A DNA stretch of 64,000 nt, taken from assembly GCA_002356635.1 (NCBI GenBank), contig CP023454.1:124001-188000 (forward strand). The letters are read 5' to 3'. The position numbers were made by a program, and so were the translations under genes. This DNA is from Rhodobacteraceae bacterium QY30. Its GTDB lineage: Bacteria > Pseudomonadota > Alphaproteobacteria > Rhodobacterales > Rhodobacteraceae. This document shows positions 7,529 to 16,383 of the stretch, in pieces. Positions within the stretch are counted from its first letter, which is position 1, and every line of letters begins with the position of its first letter. The notes below the pieces were generated by a model. It had not been told where the DNA came from. It saw nothing but the letters and a program-made list of their open reading frames with translations, and did not search any database.

Positions 7529-9153
7529 TGGGCGACCAGGGAATCCAGATAGTTCGAGGTGCTGTGGAACCGGCTCACTGCCGCCTCCATGGCGGAAAAG
7601 CGCACGGCGTAGATGTCGCGTAGCGCCGCGGCGCGGTCGGCCACCTGGGCCAGGCTGTCCTCGGCCTCTTGCGCGGTGCGGGTATAGCGTGTTGTGGCCG
7701 TGGCCAGCGCCCCGTCACGCCCCGTCGCACCGGACAGCAGGTCGCCCAGCAGCGACACAAGGCTGCGCCCGTAACCGACCGTGCCTTCCGTAACACCGGA
7801 ACCGGCCGTCAGGATCATTCCGGCGGCGCGTCCGGCGGTGGCGGCAAAGGCGGTGCGCCCATCCCCAAGATCCACTCCAGCAAGCGGCCGGCCATCGAAC
7901 GTCGCCTGTCCCGTCGTGGCGTCGCGGCGAAAGGAGTAGGTGCCGGGCAGGAACCCAGGAGGCACAAGCCCCGACACCTCGACGCCCGAGCCGCTGAGCC
8001 GGTCGGCGAACAGCGCGTCGATGCTTTCGGGATTGGCGGTGAAGATTTTCGTGAACACAGCCGTGTCCAGATACAGGCTGCCGTCCTGCGCGGTACGGAC
8101 GCCGAAATCCGCAAGGCTGCGCGGCTTGTCGCCATATCCCGCAATCGGCGCCCGCAACAGCGCGTCCAGTTGCTGGGACATCTGCTGCAGGGTGCTGTCC
8201 CCCGCCATCGGGCCGGCCTTTGTGCCGGCGGTGGCACGGGTGGTCAGGCTGGACAAGAGGCTGCGCGTGTCGTTCAGCTGGGCGACCAGCGCCGCGACAT
8301 TCGCCTGGGCCTGCGCCGCATCGCGCCCGACGCTGATGCTGGCCGGACCGCCGGTGGCAGCCAGCGTCAACTCCACCCCCGGAACCAGATCGCCCACGGT
8401 GTTGGTTTCGCGCTGCAAGGTCACGCCATTCAGCGTCAGCACCGCGTTCTGCGCCGCCTGAACCTGAATCTCGGCGTTCCGGGTGGTCGTGTCAAAGACC
8501 GCCAGTCCCGATCCCCGGACGGCTTCGGCCACCGACAGCCGCACCGCATTGCCCGCGCCGGTCTGCCCCGCCAGGCCCAGGGAAAAGGTGCCGTCGCCCT
8601 TGTCCACGATCGCGGCATCCAGCCCGTCCAGCTGGCCCATCGTGGCGGCAAGCTGCTTCAGCGTCATCCCCTCTGTGACGTTGACGATGTAGGACGTGGC
8701 GCCGGGCCGGGGCGCGAAGGCTTCTGTGCCGTCGGCGGCAGTGTACCAGACGCCGACATCCAGCGTGATGGTCCCCGCAGCCAGCGCCTGTTCGGCCGAG
8801 GAAAAGCCCCCGAATTCCAGCACCTGCGCCCGCGCCAGCTGCAACACGCCGACCTGCGTGGTGTCCGGGCGAACGGCGGACCGGTCGGTGATCTTCGCCC
8901 CGACTGCGGACAGGCTTGAGCGGACCGTCAGCGGGTCCGCCGCCTGCAGCGCGGTCAGGCCATCCGCGAAACGCGTCAGCTGCGCCCGCAGGGTGCCCAA
9001 CGACGAGATCGACAGATCGGCGCTGTCGATCCGCGCCTGTGCCGCTGCCTTCGGAGCCGCCGTCGCCGCCTCGACCAGCTGCGCGGACAGATCCTTGAGG
9101 TTGATCCCCGATCCGGTCTTGTTCAGCGCCGATAGAATGTCGATCGCGGCCAT
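7507..9153 (-). CDS. fliD: Flagellar filament cap protein FliD
   Basis: This 548-residue hook-associated protein 2 has a conserved N-terminus (GSGINLKDLSAQLVEA) and a C-terminus predicted to be coiled coil (AEDSLAQVADRAAALRD, ending YLDSLVAQWNKNND). FliD caps the growing filament and helps flagellin fold. The open frame extends 40 codons upstream of the chosen ATG, but the ATG at 9153 has a GGGGG site, and a strong sigma-28 promoter ends about 27 bp upstream of it, so the longer form is ruled out. It is divergent from fliC, and its end overlaps the Sel1-like gene. Confidence 0.92.
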   Translation of the reverse strand: MAAIDILSALNKTGSGINLKDLSAQLVEAATAAPKAAAQARIDSADLSISSLGTLRAQLTRFADGLTALQAADPLTVRSSLSAVGAKITDRSAVRPDTTQVGVLQLARAQVLEFGGFSSAEQALAAGTITLDVGVWYTAADGTEAFAPRPGATSYIVNVTEGMTLKQLAATMGQLDGLDAAIVDKGDGTFSLGLAGQTGAGNAVRLSVAEAVRGSGLAVFDTTTRNAEIQVQAAQNAVLTLNGVTLQRETNTVGDLVPGVELTLAATGGPASISVGRDAAQAQANVAALVAQLNDTRSLLSSLTTRATAGTKAGPMAGDSTLQQMSQQLDALLRAPIAGYGDKPRSLADFGVRTAQDGSLYLDTAVFTKIFTANPESIDALFADRLSGSGVEVSGLVPPGFLPGTYSFRRDATTGQATFDGRPLAGVDLGDGRTAFAATAGRAAGMILTAGSGVTEGTVGYGRSLVSLLGDLLSGATGRDGALATATTRYTRTAQEAEDSLAQVADRAAALRDIYAVRFSAMEAAVSRFHSTSNYLDSLVAQWNKNND

Positions 9154-9179
9154 GGCCACCCCCTTTGAACGCGCATAGC

Positions 9180-9206
9180 GAAACGGCCGGTTGCGGGAAA
9201 ACTTTA
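9180..9206 (-). promoter_or_regulatory. Sigma-28 promoter for fliD
   Basis: On the minus strand, TAAAGTTT, 11 more bases, then GCCGTTTC, which is TAAA-N15-GCCGTTTC. The -35 half and the spacing match the FliA consensus exactly. The -10 has TTTC in place of ATAA, as in the other sigma-28 elements of this window. Confidence 0.8.
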
Positions 9207-9266
9207 CCCCCCTGGCCCCATCTTCGCGCGGCCGGGTCGGCCCGAACACGGATTTGCCAAGGCGGC

Positions 9267-9292
9267 TAAACAATTTCCTGTCCGGCCGTTTC
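9267..9292 (+). promoter_or_regulatory. Sigma-28 promoter for flagellin
   Basis: CTAAA at 9266, then 14 bases, then GCCGTTTC. It lies about 60 bp upstream of the fliC ATG, back to back with the fliD promoter. The spacer is one base shorter than in the other copies. Confidence 0.75.
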
Positions 9293-9352
9293 CTTGGTCA
9301 TACGCCGGGCCCGAAGCAGAAAGCGCCGGCGCAACCTGCGAAGGAATGCGAC

Positions 9353-10822
9353 ATGACCACGATCAACACGAACATCACCGCGATCACCGCCCAGGCCAGC
9401 ATGAACCAGGTCGAAGGCGACTATCAGACCGCCATGACCCGCCTTTCGACCGGCCTGCGCGTGAACTCGGCCGCGGATGATGCGGCGGGCCTGGCGATCG
9501 GTGAAAAGATGACCGCCCAGGTGATGGGTCTGGAACAGGCGATCCGTAACGCGACCGACGGGCAAAGCCTTGTGAACACGGCCGAAGGCGCGCAGAAGGA
9601 AATCACCTCGATGCTGCAACGCATCCGGGAACTGGCGGTTCAGTCGTCCTCCGACACCAACACCGCGCTTGACCGCTCAAGCCTCGGGTCGGAAACGAAA
9701 CAGCTGATTTCGGAAATCAACCGCATCGCGCAAACCACGACCTTCAACGGAATGAAGATCCTTGACGGTTCCTATTCGGGCAAGACCTTCCAGATCGGTG
9801 CGGACCAGGGCCAGACCCTGAAGATCGACATCGACAGCGCTGCCGCGACCGACATCGGCGTCTATGCTGTGAAATCGAACGTGACCGCCGCCGGCGCCGC
9901 GACCAGCAGCATTGCATCGGGCACCAACATCTCGATCACGGGCTATCTCGGCTCGGCCACGCTCACCTCGACCTCGGGGCAGACGGCGGCCGATCTGGCC
10001 GGGAAGGTGAACGAGAATACCGCCTCGACGGGCGTGACCGCCACGGCGGAAACCAACGTCCAACTGTCGGGCTTCAGCGCCGCCAGCACCGTGACCTTCA
10101 ACGTCAACAGCGTGTCGATCGGCACGGTGAACATCTCGGATGCGAACGATCTGTCCTCGCTGGCCGATGCGATCAACAACGTCTCGAACCAGACCGGCGT
10201 GACGGCGAAACTGTCCGAGGACAAGGCCTCGATCGTCATGACCGACGCCAAGGGCGATGACATCAAGATCTCGGGCTATGACACCGGGGTTGATGACACC
10301 ACGATGACCGTCACCGCGCTTGAGGTCGATGGCACCGCCGCGTCGACCACGGCGGTTACGTTGACCGATACCACCTCGGCCGTGACGGATGCGACGGTGA
10401 CGGGGCAGGTGACGCTGCAATCGTCGCGCGATTTCTCGGTCGGTGCCAGCGATACGACCGCGGGAACCAGCTTCCTGGAAACGGCGACGCAGTCGGCGGA
10501 CCTGTCCTCGGTGTCCGAAGTCGACCTGTCGACCGCTGATGGCGCCGCAAAGGCGATCACGGTGATCGACACCGCGCTTCAGGCGATTTCCGCCTCGCGT
10601 TCGGAACTGGGTGCGATCTCGAACCGCCTGGAAAGCACGATCTCGAACCTGTCGAACATCTCGACGTCGGTTTCGGCGGCCAAGGCGCAGATCATGGATG
10701 CCGACTACGCGACCGAATCGACCAACCTGGCACGGTCGCAGATCATCAGCCAGGCGGCGACGGCAATGCTGGCGCAGGCCAACTCGAACCAGAAGAACGT
10801 TCTGTCGCTGGTCAAGGGTTGA
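9353..10822 (+). CDS. fliC: Flagellin
   Basis: This 489-residue filament subunit has the conserved flagellin N-terminal D0/D1 region (INTNITAITAQASMNQ, LSTGLRVNSAADDAAGLAI) and C-terminal D0 (SAAKAQIMDADYATES, NLARSQIISQAATAMLAQAN). The variable centre (about residues 165-400) is Thr/Ser/Ala-rich and lacks cysteine, as expected for a surface domain. The frame is open further upstream, but the ATG at 9353 follows an AAGGAA ribosome binding site and gives the canonical N-terminus. It is driven by its own sigma-28 promoter and closed by a strong terminator. Confidence 0.97.
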   Translation: MTTINTNITAITAQASMNQVEGDYQTAMTRLSTGLRVNSAADDAAGLAIGEKMTAQVMGLEQAIRNATDGQSLVNTAEGAQKEITSMLQRIRELAVQSSSDTNTALDRSSLGSETKQLISEINRIAQTTTFNGMKILDGSYSGKTFQIGADQGQTLKIDIDSAAATDIGVYAVKSNVTAAGAATSSIASGTNISITGYLGSATLTSTSGQTAADLAGKVNENTASTGVTATAETNVQLSGFSAASTVTFNVNSVSIGTVNISDANDLSSLADAINNVSNQTGVTAKLSEDKASIVMTDAKGDDIKISGYDTGVDDTTMTVTALEVDGTAASTTAVTLTDTTSAVTDATVTGQVTLQSSRDFSVGASDTTAGTSFLETATQSADLSSVSEVDLSTADGAAKAITVIDTALQAISASRSELGAISNRLESTISNLSNISTSVSAAKAQIMDADYATESTNLARSQIISQAATAMLAQANSNQKNVLSLVKG

Positions 10823-10846
10823 TACGGTTCAGTTAGCGGTGATTGT

Positions 10847-10876
10847 GGCCCCGGGGGAAACCCTGGGGCCGTTTTT
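10847..10876 (+). terminator. Rho-independent terminator of fliC
   Basis: A GC-rich stem of about 10 bp (GGCCCCGGGG pairing with CCCTGGGGCC) closes on a GAAA-type loop and is followed by GTTTTT. It starts 25 bp after the fliC stop. Confidence 0.9.
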
Positions 10877-10986
10877 GTCGCCAACCCACTGAGAGGACTG
10901 TCGTTTTTCCGACGTTTTAGGGGTGTCAAATCCCGTTTTTGCATTTCTGGCCCCCTTCACGGAATTGTCAGAGCCGGAGGTGCGCC

Positions 10987-12330
10987 ATGCATATTTCACA
11001 CGCACAGACATTCGTTCAGCGCCAGACCATCGTGGTCACACCGCAATTGCAGCAGGCGATCCGGCTTTTGCAGATGGGCAATGCCGAGTTGCAGGAATTC
11101 ATCGAAACCCAGGCGGAAGAAAACCCCTTCGTGGAACTGCGTGCACCTGCCGCGCCGATGCCGGATCTGCCCTTTTCCCGGATGCGCGGCGCCGAAACCG
11201 ACTGGGACCGGATCGCCGCGCTGCCGGATGAACGGACCCCGTCCCTTTATGCCCATGTCGAGGCGCAGATCGAACGCCTGGCCCTGCCGCCGCGACAGGC
11301 CCGCATCGCCGGCGCTTGCCTTGACGCGCTGGAGCCGTCGGGCTGGCTGGGGCAGGACCGCGAAGCGATTGCAGCGGCGGCGGGCGTTGGACCGTCCGAG
11401 GTGGACGAGGTTCTGTTGCTGTTGCAGCGGATCGAACCTGCGGGGCTGTTTGCCCGCGACCTGGCGGAATGCCTTCGGCTTCAGGCGGTGGCGTCCGGTC
11501 AGTTGGACCCGGTCCTGGATGCGGTGCTGGATCACCTGCCGCTTGTGGCTTCCGCCAACCTGAACGCCCTTGCGCGGGTTTGCGGCTGCGCTCTTTCGCA
11601 CCTGCGTCCGGCACTGCGGCGCCTGCGGAGCTTCAATCCCAAGCCGGGGGCCCAGTTCGGCGATGATCGTGTGCCGCAGATGCCGCCCGACCTGATCGTG
11701 ACCCAGGGCCCGGATGGCTGGACGGTGGACCTGAACCGCTCGACCCTGCCGGGCGTCGTGGTCCGCCCAGGGGCGGTGGCACTCTCGGGCCCCGATGCGC
11801 GGGCCCTGCGGGGGGCGGGATCCTACCTGACCGAACGGCTTGCGGTGGCGCGCTGGCTCGCCCGGGCTGTGCAGCACCGCAATGAAACCAGCCTGCGCAT
11901 CGGCGCCGAGATCGTGCGGCGGCAGCAGGGTTTCCTGGAGGCGGGCCCCTCGGGCATGGTGCCCCTGACGCTGCGCGAGGTGGCGGATGCGGTGGGCGTG
12001 CACGAAAGCACGGTCAGTAGGGTGTGCGCCGGCATGATGATCGCCACACCCCGCGGCACCTTTCCGTTGAAGCATTTCTTCCCGGCAGCCTTGGCGAAGG
12101 CCGACGGGGCGCAGACCGGATCTGCCGAAGCGGCGCGGCATCTGATCCGCCAGATCATCCGGACCGAATCCAAGGCCCACCCGTTCAGCGATGACGAAAT
12201 CGCCCGCCGCGTCGCGGAGGAAGGCATCCGGCTGGCGCGGCGGACGGTCGCAAAATACCGCGAGATGATGCACATCCCGACCGCCTCGGATCGGCGAAGG
12301 CAGGCGGCGCTACAGGCCCAGGTCGCCTGA
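10987..12330 (+). CDS. rpoN: RNA polymerase sigma-54 factor RpoN
   Basis: This 447-residue protein shows the three RpoN regions: a Gln/Leu-rich activator region (LQQAIRLLQMGNAELQEFIE, about residues 20-40), the core-binding domain, and a C-terminal DNA-binding part with the HTH (REVADAVGVHESTVSRV) and the RpoN box (ARRTVAKYR). Its place inside the flagellar locus, and sigma-54 promoters at flhA, flgP and the fleT-like gene, suggest a flagellum-dedicated sigma-54 like RpoN2 of R. sphaeroides. The frame extends upstream, but the ATG at 10987 has a CGGAGG site and begins at region I. It is convergent with the flhB operon. Confidence 0.95.
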   Translation: MHISHAQTFVQRQTIVVTPQLQQAIRLLQMGNAELQEFIETQAEENPFVELRAPAAPMPDLPFSRMRGAETDWDRIAALPDERTPSLYAHVEAQIERLALPPRQARIAGACLDALEPSGWLGQDREAIAAAAGVGPSEVDEVLLLLQRIEPAGLFARDLAECLRLQAVASGQLDPVLDAVLDHLPLVASANLNALARVCGCALSHLRPALRRLRSFNPKPGAQFGDDRVPQMPPDLIVTQGPDGWTVDLNRSTLPGVVVRPGAVALSGPDARALRGAGSYLTERLAVARWLARAVQHRNETSLRIGAEIVRRQQGFLEAGPSGMVPLTLREVADAVGVHESTVSRVCAGMMIATPRGTFPLKHFFPAALAKADGAQTGSAEAARHLIRQIIRTESKAHPFSDDEIARRVAEEGIRLARRTVAKYREMMHIPTASDRRRQAALQAQVA

Positions 12331-12350
12331 GGCACAGGTCAAGCAGCGGA

Positions 12351-13079
12351 TCAGGGGAAGGAATAGACGGTCTGCGCCTGTGCCTTGGGCCTTGCGGCGG
12401 CCTTGGGCGCCTTGGTCGGCGCGGACGGAGCCCGGGCGGCGGCTTCGGACGGACGGTTCGCCTTCGGGGTCTGGACCAGATCCTTGCGGACAGCATCCAG
12501 CGCCCGCATCGTTTCGCCCAGCATCATCGTCAGTTCCGAACATTCGGTCTTGCTGGCCGCCCCTTCCGTCGCTGCCCCCGCCCCCGCCGCCGGCCGAAGC
12601 GCAACTTCCGCGATCGAGGCCACGATGTCGCCGCGCAGTTTCTCCAGATCCTGCGGGGTGACGGCGGGGCCGGACTTTTCACCGATCGCGGCCTTCAGAT
12701 CCTGCAACAACTTTTCCATCTCGGCCCGCCGGACCAGCGTGTCCGGCTGAAGGGTGGCGACGGATTCATCCAGGGCTTTTGCCTTTTCGATGATCGCGCC
12801 TACGGCGGTTGCCTGCATCTCGGACGCTTCGCGCAGGTCGGTGATGCTGCGCAGATAGACCAGTCCCGCCGCCCCCAGCGCAAAGGCTGCCCAGGCGGCT
12901 GCCACCCCGGCAATGACCAGCGCGCGCTTGTCGCCCTTGGGCGTGGGGCCGGATGCAAGGGTTGTCCGCGCCTCCCTCGCGGCGGACTGGGCCTCGATGG
13001 CGCCATCCGCCGCCGCCTCGGCCGCGGCCAGCGCCTTTTCGACGGCCTCCGTCATGGCGTCCTGCTTGTCTTCCTTCAT
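12351..13079 (-). CDS. Bitopic membrane protein at the end of the fli-flhB operon
   Basis: This 242-residue protein has a charged N-terminal region with coiled-coil character (EAVEKALAAAEAAADGAIEA), one membrane helix (about 53-75), then a long helical domain and a Pro/Ala/Lys-rich tail. It begins 38 bp after flhB with an AGGAGG site and is the last gene of the operon. The N-in/C-out layout resembles MotF, a bitopic protein reported as essential for Fla1 rotation in R. sphaeroides, but I cannot align the two here. I therefore leave it unnamed; a motor-associated or assembly role is inference. Confidence 0.75.
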   Translation of the reverse strand: MKEDKQDAMTEAVEKALAAAEAAADGAIEAQSAAREARTTLASGPTPKGDKRALVIAGVAAAWAAFALGAAGLVYLRSITDLREASEMQATAVGAIIEKAKALDESVATLQPDTLVRRAEMEKLLQDLKAAIGEKSGPAVTPQDLEKLRGDIVASIAEVALRPAAGAGAATEGAASKTECSELTMMLGETMRALDAVRKDLVQTPKANRPSEAAARAPSAPTKAPKAAARPKAQAQTVYSFP

Positions 13080-13117
13080 CGGAGCCTCCTGCGTTCATCC
13101 ACGCCAAGGGGCAAGGT

Positions 13118-14284
13118 TCATGCCACTTGTCCGGACGATCCGCCCCTTGCCTCGGGACGGCCATGGCTGTCGAAGCGCAGGTCGGGGGGCAACTCCACCT
13201 CGGGGTCGTCCGGGCGTTCGCCGCGGTCCAGCCGGTAAAGGAAGGCCAGGACGACGGCGACCGCGCTGAACAGCCGTTCGTCGATCTGGGTGCCGATGTC
13301 CCCGGTGAAGAACAGCGCCCGCGCCAGGGGGGGCATCTGCACCCGGTGGATGCCCAAGGCCCGGGCCCGGGCAATGATCTCGGCCGCAACCGGACCCTGC
13401 CCCATCGAGACGATGACCGGCGCGGCCATCTCGCCCGGGACAAAGCGCAGGGCGACGGCGAAATGCCGCGGGTTCGTGATGATGGCCGTGGCCTTCGGCA
13501 CGTCCGCCACCGAGGCGCGTTGCCGGCCCGCGCGCCGGGCGGCCTGCATCTGCTTTTGCCGGATCTTGCCCTTCACCTCGGGCGAGCCGTTCTGCTCCTT
13601 GCTTTCGCGCCGGACCTCGTCCTTGGTCATCCGAAGCCCCGCCATGTGGCTGCGGTATTGCCACGCCAGATCCGCCACCGCGACGACGGCCAGCCCCAGC
13701 GACAGGCGCCCCAGCAGCGTGGCGGTCAGCCCGCCCAGGACGGCCATGTCCGCCGCCGCATTCCCCTGGCCAAGCGCGATGAAGTCTGGCAGCCGGGCGA
13801 TGAACACTTCCCAGGTCAAGGCCCCCAGCAGCGCGACCTTCACCAGCGATTTGAGCAGCGTCACCAGCGCCCTGAGCGAGACAAGACGCGCCATGCCGCT
13901 GACGGGATCCAGCTTCTCGAACTTGAATCCCAGCGCCCGCGGGGCGAACCGCACCCCGCCCAGTGCCGTCTGCATCAGGATCACCCCGGCCAGCACCGGC
14001 ACCGCCGCCGCCAATCCGGCCAGAAGCAACACCCGCCAGGCCAGCGCAAGGCGTGGGATCAGCAGGTCCGCGGGATCCCCGCCGATCCGCAAAAGGCCCG
14101 CCCAACGCCCCGCCAGATCTGGCAACAGCCGGAAGCCGATGGTCAGCAGGCCGGTTCCGATGCCGATGGCCGCCAGCACGAAGGCATCCTGCGACGTCAG
14201 GATCTGCCCGCGCTCCCGCGCATCATCCAGCCGCCGTTGGGTCGGCTCTTCGGTCTTTTCCAGGTCGCTGTCCTCACCGGCCAT
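13118..14284 (-). CDS. flhB: Flagellar export switch protein FlhB
   Basis: This 388-residue inner-membrane protein controls export substrate specificity. It starts with the typical EKTEEPTQRRLDDARERGQ segment, has four membrane helices (about 35-215), then the cytoplasmic domain with KDEVRRESKEQ. The autocleavage site, normally Asn-Pro-Thr-His, reads Asn271-Pro272-Arg273-His274. The scissile N-P pair is kept but the threonine is replaced. The start overlaps fliR by 11 bp. The C-terminal tail is longer than in Salmonella FlhB's core but within the family range. Confidence 0.95.
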   Translation of the reverse strand: MAGEDSDLEKTEEPTQRRLDDARERGQILTSQDAFVLAAIGIGTGLLTIGFRLLPDLAGRWAGLLRIGGDPADLLIPRLALAWRVLLLAGLAAAVPVLAGVILMQTALGGVRFAPRALGFKFEKLDPVSGMARLVSLRALVTLLKSLVKVALLGALTWEVFIARLPDFIALGQGNAAADMAVLGGLTATLLGRLSLGLAVVAVADLAWQYRSHMAGLRMTKDEVRRESKEQNGSPEVKGKIRQKQMQAARRAGRQRASVADVPKATAIITNPRHFAVALRFVPGEMAAPVIVSMGQGPVAAEIIARARALGIHRVQMPPLARALFFTGDIGTQIDERLFSAVAVVLAFLYRLDRGERPDDPEVELPPDLRFDSHGRPEARGGSSGQVA

Positions 14285-15074
14285 CCGGCGCCTCGAGGGT
14301 GAATTCCATTGCCGCCAGCGCCGTCGACACCAGCGCCTCGAATCCTGCGCCCATCCGCGGGGCCGAGACGAACAGCATCAGCAGCGTCGCCCCCATCGTC
14401 AGTGGGAAGCCGAAGGAAAAGATGTTGAACTGCGGGGCCGAACGGGTCAGCACCCCCACCGCCAGGTTCAAAAGGACCAGAAGCCCCATCACCGGCAGCG
14501 CCAGCCCCAGTCCCAGCAGGAACAGCCGCCCCCCCGCCTCGATCCCGGCCAGCAGCAGGCCGGGGGCCAGCGGCGCGCCGGGCGGGCGGCGGATGTAGCT
14601 GTCCAGCAGGATCTGGATCACCCGCAAATGCGCATCGGTGGTGACGAAGATCATCAGCAGCCCGAAGGTGAACAACTGGCTGACCACGGGCGTCTGCGCC
14701 CCCGCCGTCGGATCGAACTGCGCCGCAAATCCCAGACCGGCGGTATTGGCGATCCGGTCCCCGGCCATCGCCGCCGCCGAGAACAGGATCGTCAACACCG
14801 ATCCCGCCACCAGGCCCAGCGCCACCTCGCCCAGCAGCATCGGCACAGCCGACAGGCTGGCGATGCGGTCGGGTGGCGGCAAAGGCACGTGGCCCGACAG
14901 GGGCAGGCTGAGCGCGAAGGCCATCACGATGCGCACCTGCACCGGAACGAAACGGGCGCCGAACAGTGGCGCGGCGCTCAGGAATGCCCCCACGCGCAAC
15001 ATCAGGGTGAACTGCACCAGACCCCGGTCCAGAAGCGGCACCAGATCCAGCGCCGGAAGCGCGGGCACGGCCAT
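14274..15074 (-). CDS. fliR: Flagellar export gate protein FliR
   Basis: This is a 266-residue integral membrane protein with about six hydrophobic segments and the FliR pattern (LLGEVALGLVAGSVLTILF, then GDRIANTAGLGFAAQFDP). With FliP and FliQ it forms the helical export gate. Its ATG at 15074 overlaps the fliQ stop by one base (TGATG arrangement). Confidence 0.95.
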   Translation of the reverse strand: MAVPALPALDLVPLLDRGLVQFTLMLRVGAFLSAAPLFGARFVPVQVRIVMAFALSLPLSGHVPLPPPDRIASLSAVPMLLGEVALGLVAGSVLTILFSAAAMAGDRIANTAGLGFAAQFDPTAGAQTPVVSQLFTFGLLMIFVTTDAHLRVIQILLDSYIRRPPGAPLAPGLLLAGIEAGGRLFLLGLGLALPVMGLLVLLNLAVGVLTRSAPQFNIFSFGFPLTMGATLLMLFVSAPRMGAGFEALVSTALAAMEFTLEAPDGR

Positions 15075-15340
15075 CAGTGAAGCGTCGCGATGGAGTGGAA
15101 GACGAAGGTGAAGAATTCCGACAGCCGCGCCAGCATGAACCCCGCACTCAGTGACAGCGTGCCCATCACCAGCGCCAGCTTCGGGACGAATCCGATCGTC
15201 GCGTCGTTGATCGAGGTTGCCGCCTGCAGTACGCCCACGACGATGCCGACGACCAGTGCCACCACAAGGACCGGCCCCCCGACCAGCAGCACGTTCCAGT
15301 AGGCGGCCTTCAGGTGCTCGATGCTTTGTGCGGGATCCAT
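15074..15340 (-). CDS. fliQ: Flagellar export gate protein FliQ
   Basis: This 88-residue protein has two membrane helices and the FliQ signature (VGVLQAATSINDATIGFVPK). Four copies pack with FliP5-FliR1 in the export gate. It shares one base with the end of fliP and one with the start of fliR, showing tight coupling. Confidence 0.96.
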   Translation of the reverse strand: MDPAQSIEHLKAAYWNVLLVGGPVLVVALVVGIVVGVLQAATSINDATIGFVPKLALVMGTLSLSAGFMLARLSEFFTFVFHSIATLH

Positions 15341-16083
15341 CAGCCTGCCCCGTAGCCCGCCGCCAGTGAACCGACCAGCAGCGACCAGCCGTCCACCATC
15401 ACGAACAGCAGAAGCTTCAGCGGCAGCGACACCAGCACCGGGCTGAGCATCATCATCCCCAGCGCCATCAGAACCGAGGCGACGACCATGTCAATGACCA
15501 GGAACGGCAGGTAGATCAGGAACCCGATCTGGAACGCGGTCTTGAGTTCCGATGTCAGATAGGCGGGCAGAAGGACGGGATAGGGCACATCCTCCGGTCC
15601 GGCGAAGGGGCCCTGGTGCGACAGGTCGGAAAACATCAGAAGGTCGGCCTTGCGGGTGTTCTGGATCAGGAAGGCGTGCAGGTGTTTGCTGCCCTGCCGC
15701 AGGGCTTCGTCGGCGGGGAGCCGGTTTTCCAGATAGGGGGAAACCGCTTCGGTATAGATCGTCGTCAGGGTGGGCTGCATGACGAAGGCGGTCAGGAACA
15801 GCGCCAGCGCGATCAGCACCTGGTTCGGCGGGGTCTGCTGGGTTCCCAGCGCCTGCCGCAGGATCGACAGGACAATGATGATGCGCGTAAAGGCGGTCAT
15901 GCCCAGGACAAGCGAAGGCAGGACCGTCAGCGCCGACATCAGCAGCACGATCTGGAGCGGCAGCGAATAGGTCGTACCCTCTGCGCCCTGGCTGAGCGTC
16001 AGCGCGGGCAAGCCCTGCGCCACAAGGGGCAGCGGCAGCAGCACCAGGCCCAGGGCTGGGAAAAGGACGCGGCCGAAGGTCAT
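15340..16083 (-). CDS. fliP: Flagellar export gate protein FliP
   Basis: This 247-residue protein has a cleavable-type signal sequence (about 1-22) and the FliP core (MTAFTRIIIVLSILRQALG, then PPNQVLIALALFLTAFVM and AFQIGFLIYLPFLVIDMVV). It forms the pentameric base of the export gate. The start overlaps fliO by four bases (ATGA). Confidence 0.97.
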   Translation of the reverse strand: MTFGRVLFPALGLVLLPLPLVAQGLPALTLSQGAEGTTYSLPLQIVLLMSALTVLPSLVLGMTAFTRIIIVLSILRQALGTQQTPPNQVLIALALFLTAFVMQPTLTTIYTEAVSPYLENRLPADEALRQGSKHLHAFLIQNTRKADLLMFSDLSHQGPFAGPEDVPYPVLLPAYLTSELKTAFQIGFLIYLPFLVIDMVVASVLMALGMMMLSPVLVSLPLKLLLFVMVDGWSLLVGSLAAGYGAG

Positions 16084-16334
16084 GGTTGTCCTCCGGGCAG
16101 CGGCATGACCACGGGGGCCGTTCCGCGCTGCCGCAGCACAAGGTAATCGCGTCCATCTACCCGAAGGATGATCGCGCGTTCGGACGGTGACAGGGCCAGC
16201 ACCTCGGTCACGCGAAGACGGCGGCCGTTGCCTGCCAGCGGGCCGCGCCGGAACCGCGCGGCCAGGGCGGCCAGTCCCAGCACGGCCAGGAACCCGGCGA
16301 CCGTCAGAACTTGCTGGAGCGAGATGAGGTCCAT
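16080..16334 (-). CDS. fliO: Flagellar assembly protein FliO
   Basis: This is an 84-residue protein with one N-terminal membrane helix (about 8-28) and a short cytoplasmic beta-rich domain (RRLRVTEVLALSPSERAIIL, VDGRDYLVL). FliO helps FliP oligomerise. Position between fliN and fliP and the overall form support the call, although FliO is poorly conserved. A 49-bp gap separates it from fliN. Confidence 0.85.
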   Translation of the reverse strand: MDLISLQQVLTVAGFLAVLGLAALAARFRRGPLAGNGRRLRVTEVLALSPSERAIILRVDGRDYLVLRQRGTAPVVMPLPGGQP

Positions 16335-16383
16335 GTCGGCATATTCCCTGGCGTCACCGGACCGCCTTGCAGCTTCCGTGCCG

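Noticed and set aside
10925-10945. Possible sigma-54 promoter upstream of rpoN
   Set aside because: TTGCA is present, but no GG occurs at the required 10-base distance upstream of the GC, so the -24 half is missing.
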